Below are positions 25,165 through 34,938 of a stretch of 64,000 bases of DNA, piece after piece. How positions within the stretch are numbered: position 1 is the stretch's first letter; each line of letters starts with the position of its first letter. The notes below the pieces were generated by a model. That model did not search any database. It was given only the letters and a program-made list of their open reading frames with translations, and was not told the DNA's origin. The stretch is from Diplocloster hominis. Its GTDB lineage: Bacteria > Bacillota > Clostridia > Lachnospirales > Lachnospiraceae. Location: positions 1 to 64,000 of the forward strand of contig NZ_JAWDIY010000025.1 in NCBI RefSeq assembly GCF_032380655.1, written 5' to 3'. The position numbers were made by a program, and so were the translations under genes.

Positions 25165-26187
25165 ATGAAGAAACTCCTCGTTCTCTTTCTCACGGTATGT
25201 CTGCTGTCCGCTCTGGCAGCCTGCGGCAGTACGCCTGCCTCCAACAATCCGGCGGATACCCCCCTGCCCGCCAATCCCTCTGCCGGTTCCCAGGAGTCGG
25301 AAGGCAAATCTTCGCTTGAATCAGAGGCGGAGACCCTGGCCAATACGCTTCCCGGTATTGACCGGGCCGGAAATGAGATCGCCATACCCAAAGAAATCCA
25401 TAAAATCGTATCTCTGTCCCCAGGGGTCACCGAACTGCTCTGTGATCTGGGCCTTTCCGGCCAGATCATCTGTGTGGACCCGGATTCCCTGGAATACATA
25501 GCTGACTTAAGTGCGGATACTGCCGTTTGTAATCCGCTGGAACCTGACATTCCAAAGCTTTTCACCCTCTCACCGGATATCATCTTTACCGGCACCCGGC
25601 TCGATTCCGCCGGAGCAAGTCTATATAAGTCCGCTGAGGAAGCCGGTATCTGCGTAGCGGAGATACCGCCTTCCCATACGATCGGCAATATAGAAGATGA
25701 TATCCAGTTTGTCTGCGACTGTGTCGGTAAAACGATGGAGGGCGAAACCATTGTGGCGGAGATGGAAATTGATCTTCAGAAGATAGCATCCACCGGCAGG
25801 ACCATCTCCGACCCCAAAACCGTGATGCTGGAGTTTTCCGGGCTTCCTTCGATCCAAAGCTTTGGAACCGGTGTTTATCTCAATGAAATGCTGGAACTGA
25901 TCGGCGCTGAAAACGCACTGGCCGGGGAGATCGGCTGGGTAACCCTTGACGAAGAACAAGCCCTTGAGGCTGATCCCGATGTGATCCTCACCGCTGCTGC
26001 GGGCAGGGATACCGATGCCGTGGCAGAGATCCTGAACCGTTCCGGCTGGGAAAATACTACCGCGGTTCAGAATCTGGAGGTCTACGCGGTCGATCGGACA
26101 CGCTGTCTTTTTCCGAATCAGCATATCATCGAGGCCCTGCATGAAATAGCAAAAACGGTGTATCCCCAGGTTTACAACGATCTATAG
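25165..26187 (+). CDS. ABC transporter substrate-binding lipoprotein, helical-backbone metal receptor type
   Basis: A 340-residue lipoprotein with signal peptide and lipobox LAAC (Cys20), a Ser/Pro/Ala-rich linker, then a BtuF/FecB-type binding fold: IPKEIHKIVSLSPGVTELLCDLGL, PDIPKLFTLSPDIIFTG, IQSFGTGVYLNEMLELIGAENALA. Such proteins deliver cobalamin, haem or Fe-siderophores. No permease or ATPase gene is adjacent, so it is an orphan that must share a transporter elsewhere. Coupled to the spermidine-synthase-like gene. Confidence 0.85.
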   Translation: MKKLLVLFLTVCLLSALAACGSTPASNNPADTPLPANPSAGSQESEGKSSLESEAETLANTLPGIDRAGNEIAIPKEIHKIVSLSPGVTELLCDLGLSGQIICVDPDSLEYIADLSADTAVCNPLEPDIPKLFTLSPDIIFTGTRLDSAGASLYKSAEEAGICVAEIPPSHTIGNIEDDIQFVCDCVGKTMEGETIVAEMEIDLQKIASTGRTISDPKTVMLEFSGLPSIQSFGTGVYLNEMLELIGAENALAGEIGWVTLDEEQALEADPDVILTAAAGRDTDAVAEILNRSGWENTTAVQNLEVYAVDRTRCLFPNQHIIEALHEIAKTVYPQVYNDL

Positions 26188-26239
26188 GAAGTCAGAAAAA
26201 AGGCCCCTCCCGGCACGCTCCGGCCCTTAGCAAAGAGAA

Positions 26240-27319
26240 TCATTCCTCCAGCTGAAAAGTCAGCAGCACCGGATTATGATCCGAATACCGGAATCCGGCG
26301 TCGATATTCTCCACCGCCGTACACTCCACATTTTCGGACAATATAAACCCATCCAGTACCGTAACAAAATTTTCCCCTTTTACATAGGGACGGTCCGCAT
26401 TCCGGCAAGTGGGGACCAGATTCTCATCCACCTCCGGCAGCTGCAGGCGCAACCCCTCCCCCAGCATTTCTTTGGGAAAGGCCTCCGCCCAACCGGGAGT
26501 CTCCTGCCTGGAATGGAAGATCTCGGCCGAGTTTCCATAGAGATCCTGGTTAAAATCCCCCGCGCAGACGACGTAATTTCCCTTCTCGTATTCCTGCTGC
26601 ATATCTCCCGACAGCATCTCGATCTGTTCTTCCCGGATACTTCCGTCCTTCGTATAAGCAGACAGGTGAATGTTATACAGGCATAATTCCCGGCCGTTCT
26701 CCACCGGAATTCTGCTCACCACATAACACCGGTCCAGATCCACGAATTTCATGGGGCTGGTATCGATCGGCAGGCTTCTTCTCATGGCGCTCTCTATCCG
26801 GTATCTGGAAAATGTGGCCAGGCCGGCTATTGATTTTCCATGAGGTTCCAGAATCGGATAAAACAGATAAGCGGAATCAAAATTCAGGGCAAAATCCACG
26901 GCCAGATCCGGAAACCATCCTTTCAGCATGTCATACTGGTTCACATGATAGCTTCTGGTGGCGTCCAGGTCCACTTCCTGAAAAAACGCAAAATCCGGTT
27001 CCAGATCGCTGATCAATCCTGCGGCCCCGTCCGTATTCTCAATCACTGCCTCTTTGCTGAACGCCCGGGACTCGGTCCCCCCGTCCATAAAGAAGCTGTA
27101 ATCCGTGGAATAGGCTCCGAAGCCGATGTTAAATGTGGTGATCTTGTAGGGAGTCAGCGTCTGTACCACAGCTTCCGCATTATTCTCAGGCTCAACGGCG
27201 AGCCGGTCCTCTATCCTGTGGTAACTGGCAAATACATAGATCACATACCCCAATACGATTAGTATGAATACCCCCAGAACCGCCAGGATACTTTTTAATA
27301 ATACCCGCTTCTTTTTCAT
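26240..27319 (-). CDS. Membrane-anchored endonuclease/exonuclease/phosphatase family protein
   Basis: A 359-residue protein with one N-terminal membrane helix (residues 8-32) and an extracellular EEP-fold domain. Motifs include KITTFNIGFG, PDFAFFQEVDLDATRS (Mg-binding Glu), LYNIHLSAY, CAGDFNQDLYG and YSDHNPVLLTF, so the catalytic Asp, Asn and His are all present. Possible substrates are lipids (sphingomyelinase-like), sugars or nucleic acid; none can be chosen. Convergent with the preceding lipoprotein gene, from which it is separated by a GC-rich hairpin-like stretch (26195-26235). Confidence 0.83.
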   Translation of the reverse strand: MKKKRVLLKSILAVLGVFILIVLGYVIYVFASYHRIEDRLAVEPENNAEAVVQTLTPYKITTFNIGFGAYSTDYSFFMDGGTESRAFSKEAVIENTDGAAGLISDLEPDFAFFQEVDLDATRSYHVNQYDMLKGWFPDLAVDFALNFDSAYLFYPILEPHGKSIAGLATFSRYRIESAMRRSLPIDTSPMKFVDLDRCYVVSRIPVENGRELCLYNIHLSAYTKDGSIREEQIEMLSGDMQQEYEKGNYVVCAGDFNQDLYGNSAEIFHSRQETPGWAEAFPKEMLGEGLRLQLPEVDENLVPTCRNADRPYVKGENFVTVLDGFILSENVECTAVENIDAGFRYSDHNPVLLTFQLEE

Positions 27320-27515
27320 AGCACATCCTCCCCTATCCCTTTTTCTATTATCTTCAGTTTAGACTTTTCTGTCGTATTCGTAAAGAATCTTTTAGATTTT
27401 CCTTCTTTTTTCTTTATAAATTTATTCAGGAGATCTGAAGAATTGTTCGATAGAATTTCCTATATAGCCTCATAGGACCTCTGATCACATGTCCAAAAAG
27501 AAGGGGGATCTGCAC

Positions 27516-28700
27516 ATGAAAATCGTAATTCTGACTGGTAAATTCGGTATGGGGCACTATATGGCGGCCAGCGCCATCGCCGACCACTTAAAGCTTGCGC
27601 GGCCAAACGCCACGATCGAGGTCATTGACTGGTTCCAATATGTATTCCCGCATCTTTCGCTGCCCGGATACCGGTTATTTGGCTGGATGGTTCAACACGC
27701 GCAAAACTTCTACAATGAGAGATACTGCCGCCTGGAAAATAAACGGACGGAGTTCAAACCACAGGTTCCGGCCCTGATGTTCTGGCGCTTCCGCCATCTC
27801 CTGCGGGAAAAACAGCCGGATCTGATCATCGCCACACTCCCCTTATGTTCACAGACTGTATGTTATTATCGGGAAAAGACCGGCAGCCGGGTCCCTCTCA
27901 TTACCTGCGTGACGGATATCACCGCCCATTCCGAATGGATCCACCAGGAAACCGACGCCTATATGGTGGGCTCTGAGCTTGTGAAGCAAGGGCTGATCAA
28001 AAAGGGGGTTCCTTCCGGCAGGATCACGGTCACCGGCATCCCGGTCAATCCCAGGTTTGATGAGCCCAGGGAGTCTTTCTTCGCCCCCGAAGATATGACC
28101 GCTTCCTCCTTCACGGGAACTCCTAAAAAGAAACTGTTGATCATGGGCGGCGGACTCGGCATGCTGCCCACGGCCCCGGGCTTCTATCAATATCTGGAAT
28201 CCCAGGCGGACAGCCTGGAAACCACGATTATCACCGGCAGGAACCAAAGCCTCATGCACCGTTTACGAGCCGCCTACCCCTCACTCAGGGTTATGGGTTA
28301 TGTAAATGACATTCCGGCATATATGAAGGAAGCCGACGCCATAGTCACAAAACCGGGCGGGATCACTACCTTTGAGGCGATTCACAGTGAAACCCCCATT
28401 TTTGCCTGGAATCCCGGACTGCGCCAGGAGGTCTATAACGGGGATTTTCTGGAGGTGATGCACATCGGCGCTGTCATCCATGATAACACGGTGGAAGGAA
28501 TCCAAAACGTCTGTGCATTTCTGTCTGACGACCGGAAGATGCAGACTCTGCGTAAAAATATGCACGCTTTAAAAGCCTACTACGCTCAGAATTCCATACT
28601 GGACGTGGCCAAAAAGGCTCTGGATCACGCATCCTGGCAGGATCTCTACCCATTCAGGAAGGGGGATTATCTTCATGAAGCAGTTGGCTATAACCTTTGA
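27516..28700 (+). CDS. UgtP/MGDG-synthase-like glycosyltransferase
   Basis: A GT28-type glycosyltransferase of about 394 residues from the ATG at 27516 (AGAAGGGGG upstream). The N-terminal MGDG-synthase domain has ILTGKFGMGHYMAASAIADHL, and the C-terminal donor site has VTKPGGITTFEAIHSETPI. Relatives transfer hexoses to diacylglycerol to make membrane glycolipids. It is the first gene of a five-gene unit and overlaps the deacetylase gene by 26 bases, so the product is probably an envelope glycolipid. Confidence 0.86.
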   Translation: MKIVILTGKFGMGHYMAASAIADHLKLARPNATIEVIDWFQYVFPHLSLPGYRLFGWMVQHAQNFYNERYCRLENKRTEFKPQVPALMFWRFRHLLREKQPDLIIATLPLCSQTVCYYREKTGSRVPLITCVTDITAHSEWIHQETDAYMVGSELVKQGLIKKGVPSGRITVTGIPVNPRFDEPRESFFAPEDMTASSFTGTPKKKLLIMGGGLGMLPTAPGFYQYLESQADSLETTIITGRNQSLMHRLRAAYPSLRVMGYVNDIPAYMKEADAIVTKPGGITTFEAIHSETPIFAWNPGLRQEVYNGDFLEVMHIGAVIHDNTVEGIQNVCAFLSDDRKMQTLRKNMHALKAYYAQNSILDVAKKALDHASWQDLYPFRKGDYLHEAVGYNL

Positions 28701-29268
28701 CGACGGACCGGACCCGCGTTACACCGGGCCTTTGCTGGATCTGTTAAAGGAACATCATATACCGGCCACCTTTTTCGTGGTGGCCTCCAATGCGAAAAAC
28801 AATCCCGATCTGATCCGGCGGATGCTGGAGGAACACCACCAGGTGGCAATGCACTCTTACAGCCACCGCCATGCATGGTTTAGTTCTTATCCCTATATGA
28901 AAAAGGATTTTCAATACAGTTATGATATCTTGAGAAGTCTTGGCTGCCATCCGGATACTTATCGCCCGCCCTGGGGGGCCCGCAATCCATTTACCGGATA
29001 TTTCCTGAAACAATACGGCCTGCGGCTGGTGCTCTGGGATGTCATGGTACAGGACTGGCAGGCAAAAGCCACGGCCCAGCGTACCAGTGAGCGGATTCTG
29101 GCACGGGTGTTTGACGGCGCCGTCCTGTGCCTGCATGACGCCGGTGAAAAGACCGGGGGCTCCTGCGGGGCACCCCTTCGCACCATCGAGGCGCTTCGCA
29201 TGGTCCTGCCCGAGTTAAAGCGGGAATACGTTTTTAAAACAGTAGAGGAGCTTAAGCCATATGAATGA
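28675..29268 (+). CDS. Polysaccharide deacetylase (NodB domain)
   Basis: A 197-residue CE4 deacetylase without a clear signal peptide. Motif 1 is TFDDGPD (7-13), the zinc histidines are His60 and His64 in MHSYSHRH, motif 3 is RPPWGARN, and a final LCLHDAG carries the C-terminal His. Members de-N-acetylate sugars in peptidoglycan, chitin or lipid-linked glycans. The lack of export signal and overlap with a cytosolic glycosyltransferase suggest action on an intracellular lipid-linked sugar. That is inference. Confidence 0.87.
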   Translation: MKQLAITFDDGPDPRYTGPLLDLLKEHHIPATFFVVASNAKNNPDLIRRMLEEHHQVAMHSYSHRHAWFSSYPYMKKDFQYSYDILRSLGCHPDTYRPPWGARNPFTGYFLKQYGLRLVLWDVMVQDWQAKATAQRTSERILARVFDGAVLCLHDAGEKTGGSCGAPLRTIEALRMVLPELKREYVFKTVEELKPYE

Positions 29269-30316
29269 AACTTCAAAACCGAAAAAACAGGTTGGAGGGA
29301 TACTGCTTTTGCTGGCGTTAACTGGGCTTACCGTCTGGATTTTCTTAAAGGACTATTCCCCGCAGCAGCTGTTAGAGGCCCTTGGAAAAGCGAATCCGCT
29401 CTATCTGCTGGCAGGCCTTGGTATGATGTTCCTGTTCGTCTGCTGTGAAGCGGTGAACATGAAACTGATCTTCCATGAACTTTCCCTGCGGGTACCTTTC
29501 CGGCGCTGTGCCGGCTACGCGTTTATCGGCTTTTATTTCAGCTCCATCACGCCGTCCTCCAGCGGAGGACAGCCGATGCAGATGTACTATATGAATAAAG
29601 ACCGCATTCCCGTCACCTATTCCTCAGTCGCCATCTTCTTTATCGTACTGATCTATCAGATCGCTATGCTTTTGCTGGGAGGGCTGATGTATCTGATCCG
29701 GCCGGAACTGGCCGGGCAGATGGCCGGGAAGCTGGGACTGCTGCTGGTCTACGGAGTGATCATGAACGCTGCCGCGGTGGCTGGCATCCTGCTGCTGATG
29801 TATTCCAGGCGGACCGTCCCGTTCCTGGTGAATTTGGCGGTCCGGATCGGAAGCAGGCTCCATCTGATCCGGGACCCCGGGGCGGCGCGGACCCGCCTTC
29901 ACGAATCGATCCGGACCTATCATGAAAAAACAGGATATGTGAAAAAAAATCCATCCTTGTTTTTTAAAGTACTATTTGTTACGATGATACAAATGACTGC
30001 CCTCAATCTGGTTCCCTGGTTCGTCTACTGTGGTCTGGGCTTTTCCGGTCACAGCTTTCTGGATTTTCTGACCTGCCAGTCCATACTGACCATTTCCGTA
30101 TCCGCGGTCCCTCTGCCTGGTGCCGTAGGTGCGGCGGAAGGAGGCTTTTTGTGGGCTTTTGGATTATTGTTTCCCCAGTCTGTGCTGGCTACCGCTATGA
30201 TCATCAGCCGCGGGATCAGTTTTTACCTGTTTTTATTGATCAGCTTTATTATCTGTTTTACGATACATCTGAGAATGTTCGGACGAAGGAGAAAGAAGGA
30301 TTTGACTTATGCATAA
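29261..30316 (+). CDS. MprF-type flippase domain protein (LPG_synthase_TM / UPF0104)
   Basis: A 351-residue integral membrane protein with about eight helices. The signature region GFYFSSITPSSSGGQPMQMYYM (residues 90-111) and the C-terminal VPLPGAVGAAEGGF match the lysylphosphatidylglycerol synthase transmembrane family, which flips lipids. There is no catalytic synthetase domain. It overlaps the deacetylase by eight bases. In this operon it may move the glycolipid made by the upstream enzymes. Confidence 0.86.
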   Translation: MNETSKPKKQVGGILLLLALTGLTVWIFLKDYSPQQLLEALGKANPLYLLAGLGMMFLFVCCEAVNMKLIFHELSLRVPFRRCAGYAFIGFYFSSITPSSSGGQPMQMYYMNKDRIPVTYSSVAIFFIVLIYQIAMLLLGGLMYLIRPELAGQMAGKLGLLLVYGVIMNAAAVAGILLLMYSRRTVPFLVNLAVRIGSRLHLIRDPGAARTRLHESIRTYHEKTGYVKKNPSLFFKVLFVTMIQMTALNLVPWFVYCGLGFSGHSFLDFLTCQSILTISVSAVPLPGAVGAAEGGFLWAFGLLFPQSVLATAMIISRGISFYLFLLISFIICFTIHLRMFGRRRKKDLTYA

Positions 30317-31028
30317 GGAGCAGATTAAAATATTAGCGGCCGACGATGATCCGGATATTCTGGAAATCCTGGATATCGTCCTTAAGCGGGAAGGTTATCA
30401 GGTCGTACTTGCCAAAAACGGAGAGGAAGCGATCCGTTTTGCTTCCCCTGACATCGATTTGTTTATTCTGGATATCGCCATGCCGGTTAAGGATGGGTTT
30501 TTCGCCTGCCGGGAGATCCGCAGCAAATCCATGGCCCCCATCTTATTTCTCACAGCCAAGACTCAGGAGGCAGATAAAACCGCCGGTTTTTCGGCCGGCG
30601 CGGACGACTATCTGGCGAAACCATTTTCCAACGCGGAATTGCTCCTGCGGGTCAACGCCCTGCTGCGCCGCTGCTATATTTACCGCCATCCCGGACGCGG
30701 TTCCCAGGTGGGGGTCTATGAACTGGGCCGCCTGACCCTTAACACCAACACCAAGACCGTCTCCCTGAATCAAGAGCCTATTCTGTTGACGCCTACCGAA
30801 TACGGAATCCTGGAACTGATGATCCAATACTCCGGCAAAGTATTCAGCGCCCAGGAGCTGTACGAATCCGTCTGGAATGAGCCCTACAGTTATGTGGAAA
30901 ATAATACGATCGTCGTCCATATCAGCAATCTCAGGAAAAAAATAGAAGCAGATCCAAAAACGCCGGAGTACATCAAGAGTATGTGGGGGAAAGGCTATTA
31001 TGTGGAACAAAGGATACAGGCCCTCTAA
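30309..31028 (+). CDS. OmpR-family response regulator
   Basis: A 239-residue regulator. The receiver domain has the acidic pocket DDDPD, phospho-acceptor Asp55 (FILDIAMP), Thr82 and Lys104 (LAKPF). The winged-helix domain (about residues 138-235) has LTPTEYGILELMIQ and NTIVVHISNLRKKIE. It overlaps the flippase gene by eight bases and its kinase gene by 29 bases, giving a tight two-component pair within the envelope operon. It probably controls envelope genes, perhaps this operon. Confidence 0.92.
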   Translation: MHKEQIKILAADDDPDILEILDIVLKREGYQVVLAKNGEEAIRFASPDIDLFILDIAMPVKDGFFACREIRSKSMAPILFLTAKTQEADKTAGFSAGADDYLAKPFSNAELLLRVNALLRRCYIYRHPGRGSQVGVYELGRLTLNTNTKTVSLNQEPILLTPTEYGILELMIQYSGKVFSAQELYESVWNEPYSYVENNTIVVHISNLRKKIEADPKTPEYIKSMWGKGYYVEQRIQAL

Positions 31029-32334
31029 ACTGGGCCTTCATTTTTTTCTGAAAGCAGCGGCCGCCGCCCTGTTCAGCATCGCCCTCTATGTCCTGTTAGT
31101 GGAGGCCGCGGACTACTATGTGAACCGCATGGATATCGACCGGGAACTCTATCAGTCCGTCATCGATGAGACGACGGTAGATTTTCAGGCCTACGTAACC
31201 GAGCATGAGCTGAGCAGCCAGGACTCTGACCTGATCTACCAGTGGGACCGGCGTCAAAAATTAATTCATATCTGGCTGATCAAAGATAACCAGATCATCT
31301 ACGATTCCCTGAGCTACCTGTCCCAGAATCTTCCAAAAAACCTGTTCACCAAATCCATATCCAACATCGGTTACACGCCGGTCACTATCCGGTTCACAGA
31401 CGGTCCCGCTTACCTCTCCGTCAATATCCTGTACCGGAAACGGATCGAAGACCGCCTGGAGTTCGCGATCGCGGTCCTGTGCATCCTGCTCTTTTCCTCT
31501 TACATTTTCCGTGAATTTGGTAAACTGGTAAAAGCCGTACTGCGCATCGAAAAAGGCATTCACATCCTGGAGAGCGGCGATCTCACCTATCAGATCGACA
31601 TCCACCGGGACGACGAGCTGGCCGACCTGGTCGGCAGCATCAACCGCATGAGCCAGGAGCTGGACACCAAGCGCCGCAGCGAGGAACTGATGCAGCAGAA
31701 AAATTACAGTCTGGTGACCTCCATCTCCCACGACATACGTACCCCATTGACCTCCATCATCAGTTATGTGGACCTGATGCTCTCCCCCAATCCGATTCCT
31801 GCCAAAGACCAGACCCGGTACCTGGAAAAAATCAGGGAGAAATCCTCTCTGATCCGTGACCTGACTGACAACCTCTTCACTCATTTCGTCAACAAAAGCA
31901 CGGAATATGAGCTTCATTACGAATGGATCACCGGGAATGACTACCTCCTTTACCTTCTCAACAATCTAAAAGAAGTTCTGCGCGACCAGGGTTACGAAGT
32001 CGAGATCTCCATCGACATCCAGGATGAATTCTTCCTGAAGGTAGATGCGATCCAGATCATTCGTGTCTTTAACAACCTGGAGGGCAACCTTCTAAAATAT
32101 GCAGACAATACCGTCCCGATCCAGTATCAGGCCTGCCTGTGCGATACGAAATTGGTCATAAAGGGGATAAACATGGTCTCTGAGCATCCCGATCCTGAGA
32201 GCTACGGAGTAGGCATCCGCACCTGCCAGGAGATCCTGGAGCTGCATCACGGCTCCCTGAACGCCCATCTGGACGGCGATTCCTACCAGCTCACCCTGAC
32301 TCTTCCCATCGCTTACCATCTGGAAGCCTTTTAA
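31000..32334 (+). CDS. Sensor histidine kinase
   Basis: A 444-residue kinase. Helix 1 (about 14-36), an extracellular sensor loop of roughly 115 residues, helix 2 (about 152-170), HAMP, then an H-box with His244 in SISHDIRTPLTS. The N-box is recognisable (RVFNNLEGNLLKYA). The G-box region (DPESYGVGIRTCQEILELH) is shortened and lacks a canonical GxGL. Cognate to the regulator just upstream. A VanS-like sensor of envelope state is a reasonable reading. Confidence 0.9.
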   Translation: MWNKGYRPSKLGLHFFLKAAAAALFSIALYVLLVEAADYYVNRMDIDRELYQSVIDETTVDFQAYVTEHELSSQDSDLIYQWDRRQKLIHIWLIKDNQIIYDSLSYLSQNLPKNLFTKSISNIGYTPVTIRFTDGPAYLSVNILYRKRIEDRLEFAIAVLCILLFSSYIFREFGKLVKAVLRIEKGIHILESGDLTYQIDIHRDDELADLVGSINRMSQELDTKRRSEELMQQKNYSLVTSISHDIRTPLTSIISYVDLMLSPNPIPAKDQTRYLEKIREKSSLIRDLTDNLFTHFVNKSTEYELHYEWITGNDYLLYLLNNLKEVLRDQGYEVEISIDIQDEFFLKVDAIQIIRVFNNLEGNLLKYADNTVPIQYQACLCDTKLVIKGINMVSEHPDPESYGVGIRTCQEILELHHGSLNAHLDGDSYQLTLTLPIAYHLEAF

Positions 32335-32355
32335 AATTTTGCTTTCTGACTGATG

Positions 32356-33768
32356 CTATTGCGACTGAATCCAAAGGCTGTAATATCTCAGGGCGAATAC
32401 AGCAATAGAAAGGAGTCCGAAACACAAGGCTCCTTTTATTATATTCCTGGCCCTTTGATATTTGATCAGCCGGTCAATGATCTGTGTGATTCCGAACGTC
32501 ATAAAATACAGAAAGGGAAGCAGCATCGGCATGCTGTATCTTCCCTGCGGCTGATAATCAACCGCGTAGGATGCGTACAGGTTCAGGAAATTTGGAATGA
32601 TAACCGCCAGCACAAGCGTCCAGTGAAAGATTCCCCTTTCCCTCCATCTGCCGTCTTTTCGCACTGAAAAAAGCTCGCGGAAGGATAGCAGACAGCCCAG
32701 GATTCCCGCTGCAAACAATATTTTATAAACGTTGTACAGGAACTGGGGCAGCCGCACGGAAGTATCATAAAACGCTCCGATGAAACTTTTAAACGTATCC
32801 CTGTGCCAGCCAAGTCCGGCGCACATCGCACGCACTCCCTGCAGGAAGCTCAGCCCGTCCTTCTTATAGGTAGGGTGAAGAGAAGGTTTAAAGAAATCCT
32901 GGGCATGAATCTCCCCGCACAGGTCTCTGGACCGGATGCCCAGGAAATCCCCCTGATACAGCACCGCATTGCGGATAAACCACCAGCCTGCCAGCAGCAG
33001 AAAGACAAGCAGTACGACACCGCCCTTTTGGAACAATGTTTTAAAGTCCCATTTTCTATCCTGACACAACAAGATGGATAAACAGAAAAACAGAAAACTG
33101 CATACCAGGAAACCATATGCGGTCACATAGGAAAGCGCGCACAGGGCCAGCCCTGTTCCTAAAATCACGCAGGCTTTCAGGTCCCACCGGCTCTCCATAC
33201 CGCGCAGCCAGGCGTAGATCAGCACCGCAGTGGAGAATATGGCCATAGACTCACAATTTACATAAGCGTTCAGATATACCATCTGGGGCAGGAAGGTAAT
33301 AAAGAACACGAAAATCCATTGGTCCGCTCTGTCCTTTAAGAGCTTTCCGGCGATTTTTATGGACATCCATACGGTTCCGGCGCCAAAAAGAACGCTGGCC
33401 AGCCGGGCCGTAAAGACAAGGATATGGATATCTTCGGTAAAAAAGCGCACAAGCCGGATAAAAAGGGCGCTGATGATATGCGGGATATAGGGATGGAATG
33501 CATAGCTGAATCCCCAGATCGGATTAATGATCGCAGGATTATCTCCCCGCGGAAGCTCCCAATGTTCTGTCAGATAGCGGATGATATCAAACCGCATCCA
33601 CTCATCCGGGCCGTCCAGTCCCAGATCGAAGCGGTTCCACTGCCAGGCCCAGATCATAAAAAACAGGGCCGCTCCGGCGATGAACAGCAGGTCGGTACGG
33701 AGCTTTCTTTTTTGCGGTTCTGCAGCTTCCGGCATTCGGGCAGGATGCTGTTTTTTCTGGCTCTTCAT
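32356..33768 (-). CDS. GT-C fold glycosyltransferase (ArnT/PMT-like membrane protein)
   Basis: A 470-residue polytopic protein with about 10-11 helices. The first extracytoplasmic loop carries LDGPDEWMRFDI, whose acidic residues fit the GT-C catalytic position. Later loops include LAGWWFIRNAVLYQGDFLG, as in dolichyl-phosphate-mannose-type mannosyltransferases, and PQGRYSMPMLLPF. It would move a sugar from a polyprenyl-phosphate donor to an envelope acceptor. Convergent with the kinase gene, separated by 21 bases. GGAGG precedes the start. Confidence 0.8.
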   Translation of the reverse strand: MKSQKKQHPARMPEAAEPQKRKLRTDLLFIAGAALFFMIWAWQWNRFDLGLDGPDEWMRFDIIRYLTEHWELPRGDNPAIINPIWGFSYAFHPYIPHIISALFIRLVRFFTEDIHILVFTARLASVLFGAGTVWMSIKIAGKLLKDRADQWIFVFFITFLPQMVYLNAYVNCESMAIFSTAVLIYAWLRGMESRWDLKACVILGTGLALCALSYVTAYGFLVCSFLFFCLSILLCQDRKWDFKTLFQKGGVVLLVFLLLAGWWFIRNAVLYQGDFLGIRSRDLCGEIHAQDFFKPSLHPTYKKDGLSFLQGVRAMCAGLGWHRDTFKSFIGAFYDTSVRLPQFLYNVYKILFAAGILGCLLSFRELFSVRKDGRWRERGIFHWTLVLAVIIPNFLNLYASYAVDYQPQGRYSMPMLLPFLYFMTFGITQIIDRLIKYQRARNIIKGALCFGLLSIAVFALRYYSLWIQSQ

Positions 33769-33888
33769 TGCTGCCTCCTTTTCCTTGTATCCCTCTCAGA
33801 TAATAAGGTATGGGGGAACATCCATAATTCAATTCCTACCGTTGACTTTCGGCACAAAGAAGTCACACGGCCGGTGGTTCTTCCTTTT

Positions 33889-34938
33889 TTAATTTCTGCT
33901 TTTTTCATCCAGAAGCTCCGGACGAACCATCACCATCTTGATTTCTTTCTCTTTATCATCCCTCAGAGTACACATTGCTTTCTCCAGGTCCTCCAGCGGG
34001 AATGTGCTGGTCACCATTTTATCCACATCGATCACTCCCGCCTGGATCAACTCCATGCAGCGCGGGAAATATAAGGCCGGAACCGCATAGGAAGCCCGAA
34101 GCTGGAGCTTTTTATAGTGAAAATAATTGGCGTCAAAACTTATGGTCCCTCTCTCCCCATAATCAATCCCGATATAAGCGATCACAGCTCCCAGATTGGC
34201 TGCCCGGAACGTGGACGCGATGATGTTCGGAGGGGCAGTCACCATGATCTTGTCCACCCCGCCGTTTGGGAAAGGATATTCCTCCAGCAAAGTCTCATCC
34301 GTATAGATAATATCCGTTGCCCCGAATTCTTTAGCCAGTTGAATTCTGGCTGTATTTTTGCGATTCCGGACAACACCGTATACATTTCTGGCCCCTGCAG
34401 CCTTTGCCAGGCGCAGAGCCATCAGGCCGATCGGGCCCAGACCCACTACCGCCACATCATCCTGGAACTTAATATCTGCCGTATAGAACAGATCCAGGGC
34501 CACCCCCATGGGTTCGATCACCGTTCCCTGGGCGTAACCGATCTTTTCCGGGTCAAAAGGAATCAGGCACTGCTTGTCCAGAGTCATATATTCTGTAAAT
34601 CCACAGATCTTCCATTGGAACAAGCCTGTCCCGGATGTACACAGATCCGGCCGGCCGTTTCTGCACTGGGCACAGGTCCCGCAGTAGGAACCGCTTTCCA
34701 CCAGCACGCTGTCTCCCACCTTTACATGATCCACATTTTCTCCTGTTTCCATGACCACGCCGGTGATCTCATGGCCAAAACTCTGCCAATCCTCCGCCTC
34801 GATTCTGGCTGCATTCATGTCCGAACCACAGACTCCGCAGGCCATTACCTTAATCAATGCCTCATTCCTGCCGCACTTCGGAACCGGAATATCCTCAAAT
34901 TTAAACTGGAACGGTGCTTTTACATATGCTGTTTTCAT
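33889..34938 (-). CDS. Zinc-dependent polyol/alcohol dehydrogenase (MDR)
   Basis: A 349-residue MDR dehydrogenase. Catalytic zinc residues are Cys37, His56-Glu57 and Glu142; structural zinc cysteines are 86, 89, 92 and 100. The Rossmann motif is VVGLGPIG. The sequence type recalls galactitol- or sorbitol-dehydrogenases, though the substrate is not certain. It is a single gene, preceded by a promoter region shared with the divergent MerR gene. Confidence 0.87.
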   Translation of the reverse strand: MKTAYVKAPFQFKFEDIPVPKCGRNEALIKVMACGVCGSDMNAARIEAEDWQSFGHEITGVVMETGENVDHVKVGDSVLVESGSYCGTCAQCRNGRPDLCTSGTGLFQWKICGFTEYMTLDKQCLIPFDPEKIGYAQGTVIEPMGVALDLFYTADIKFQDDVAVVGLGPIGLMALRLAKAAGARNVYGVVRNRKNTARIQLAKEFGATDIIYTDETLLEEYPFPNGGVDKIMVTAPPNIIASTFRAANLGAVIAYIGIDYGERGTISFDANYFHYKKLQLRASYAVPALYFPRCMELIQAGVIDVDKMVTSTFPLEDLEKAMCTLRDDKEKEIKMVMVRPELLDEKSRN

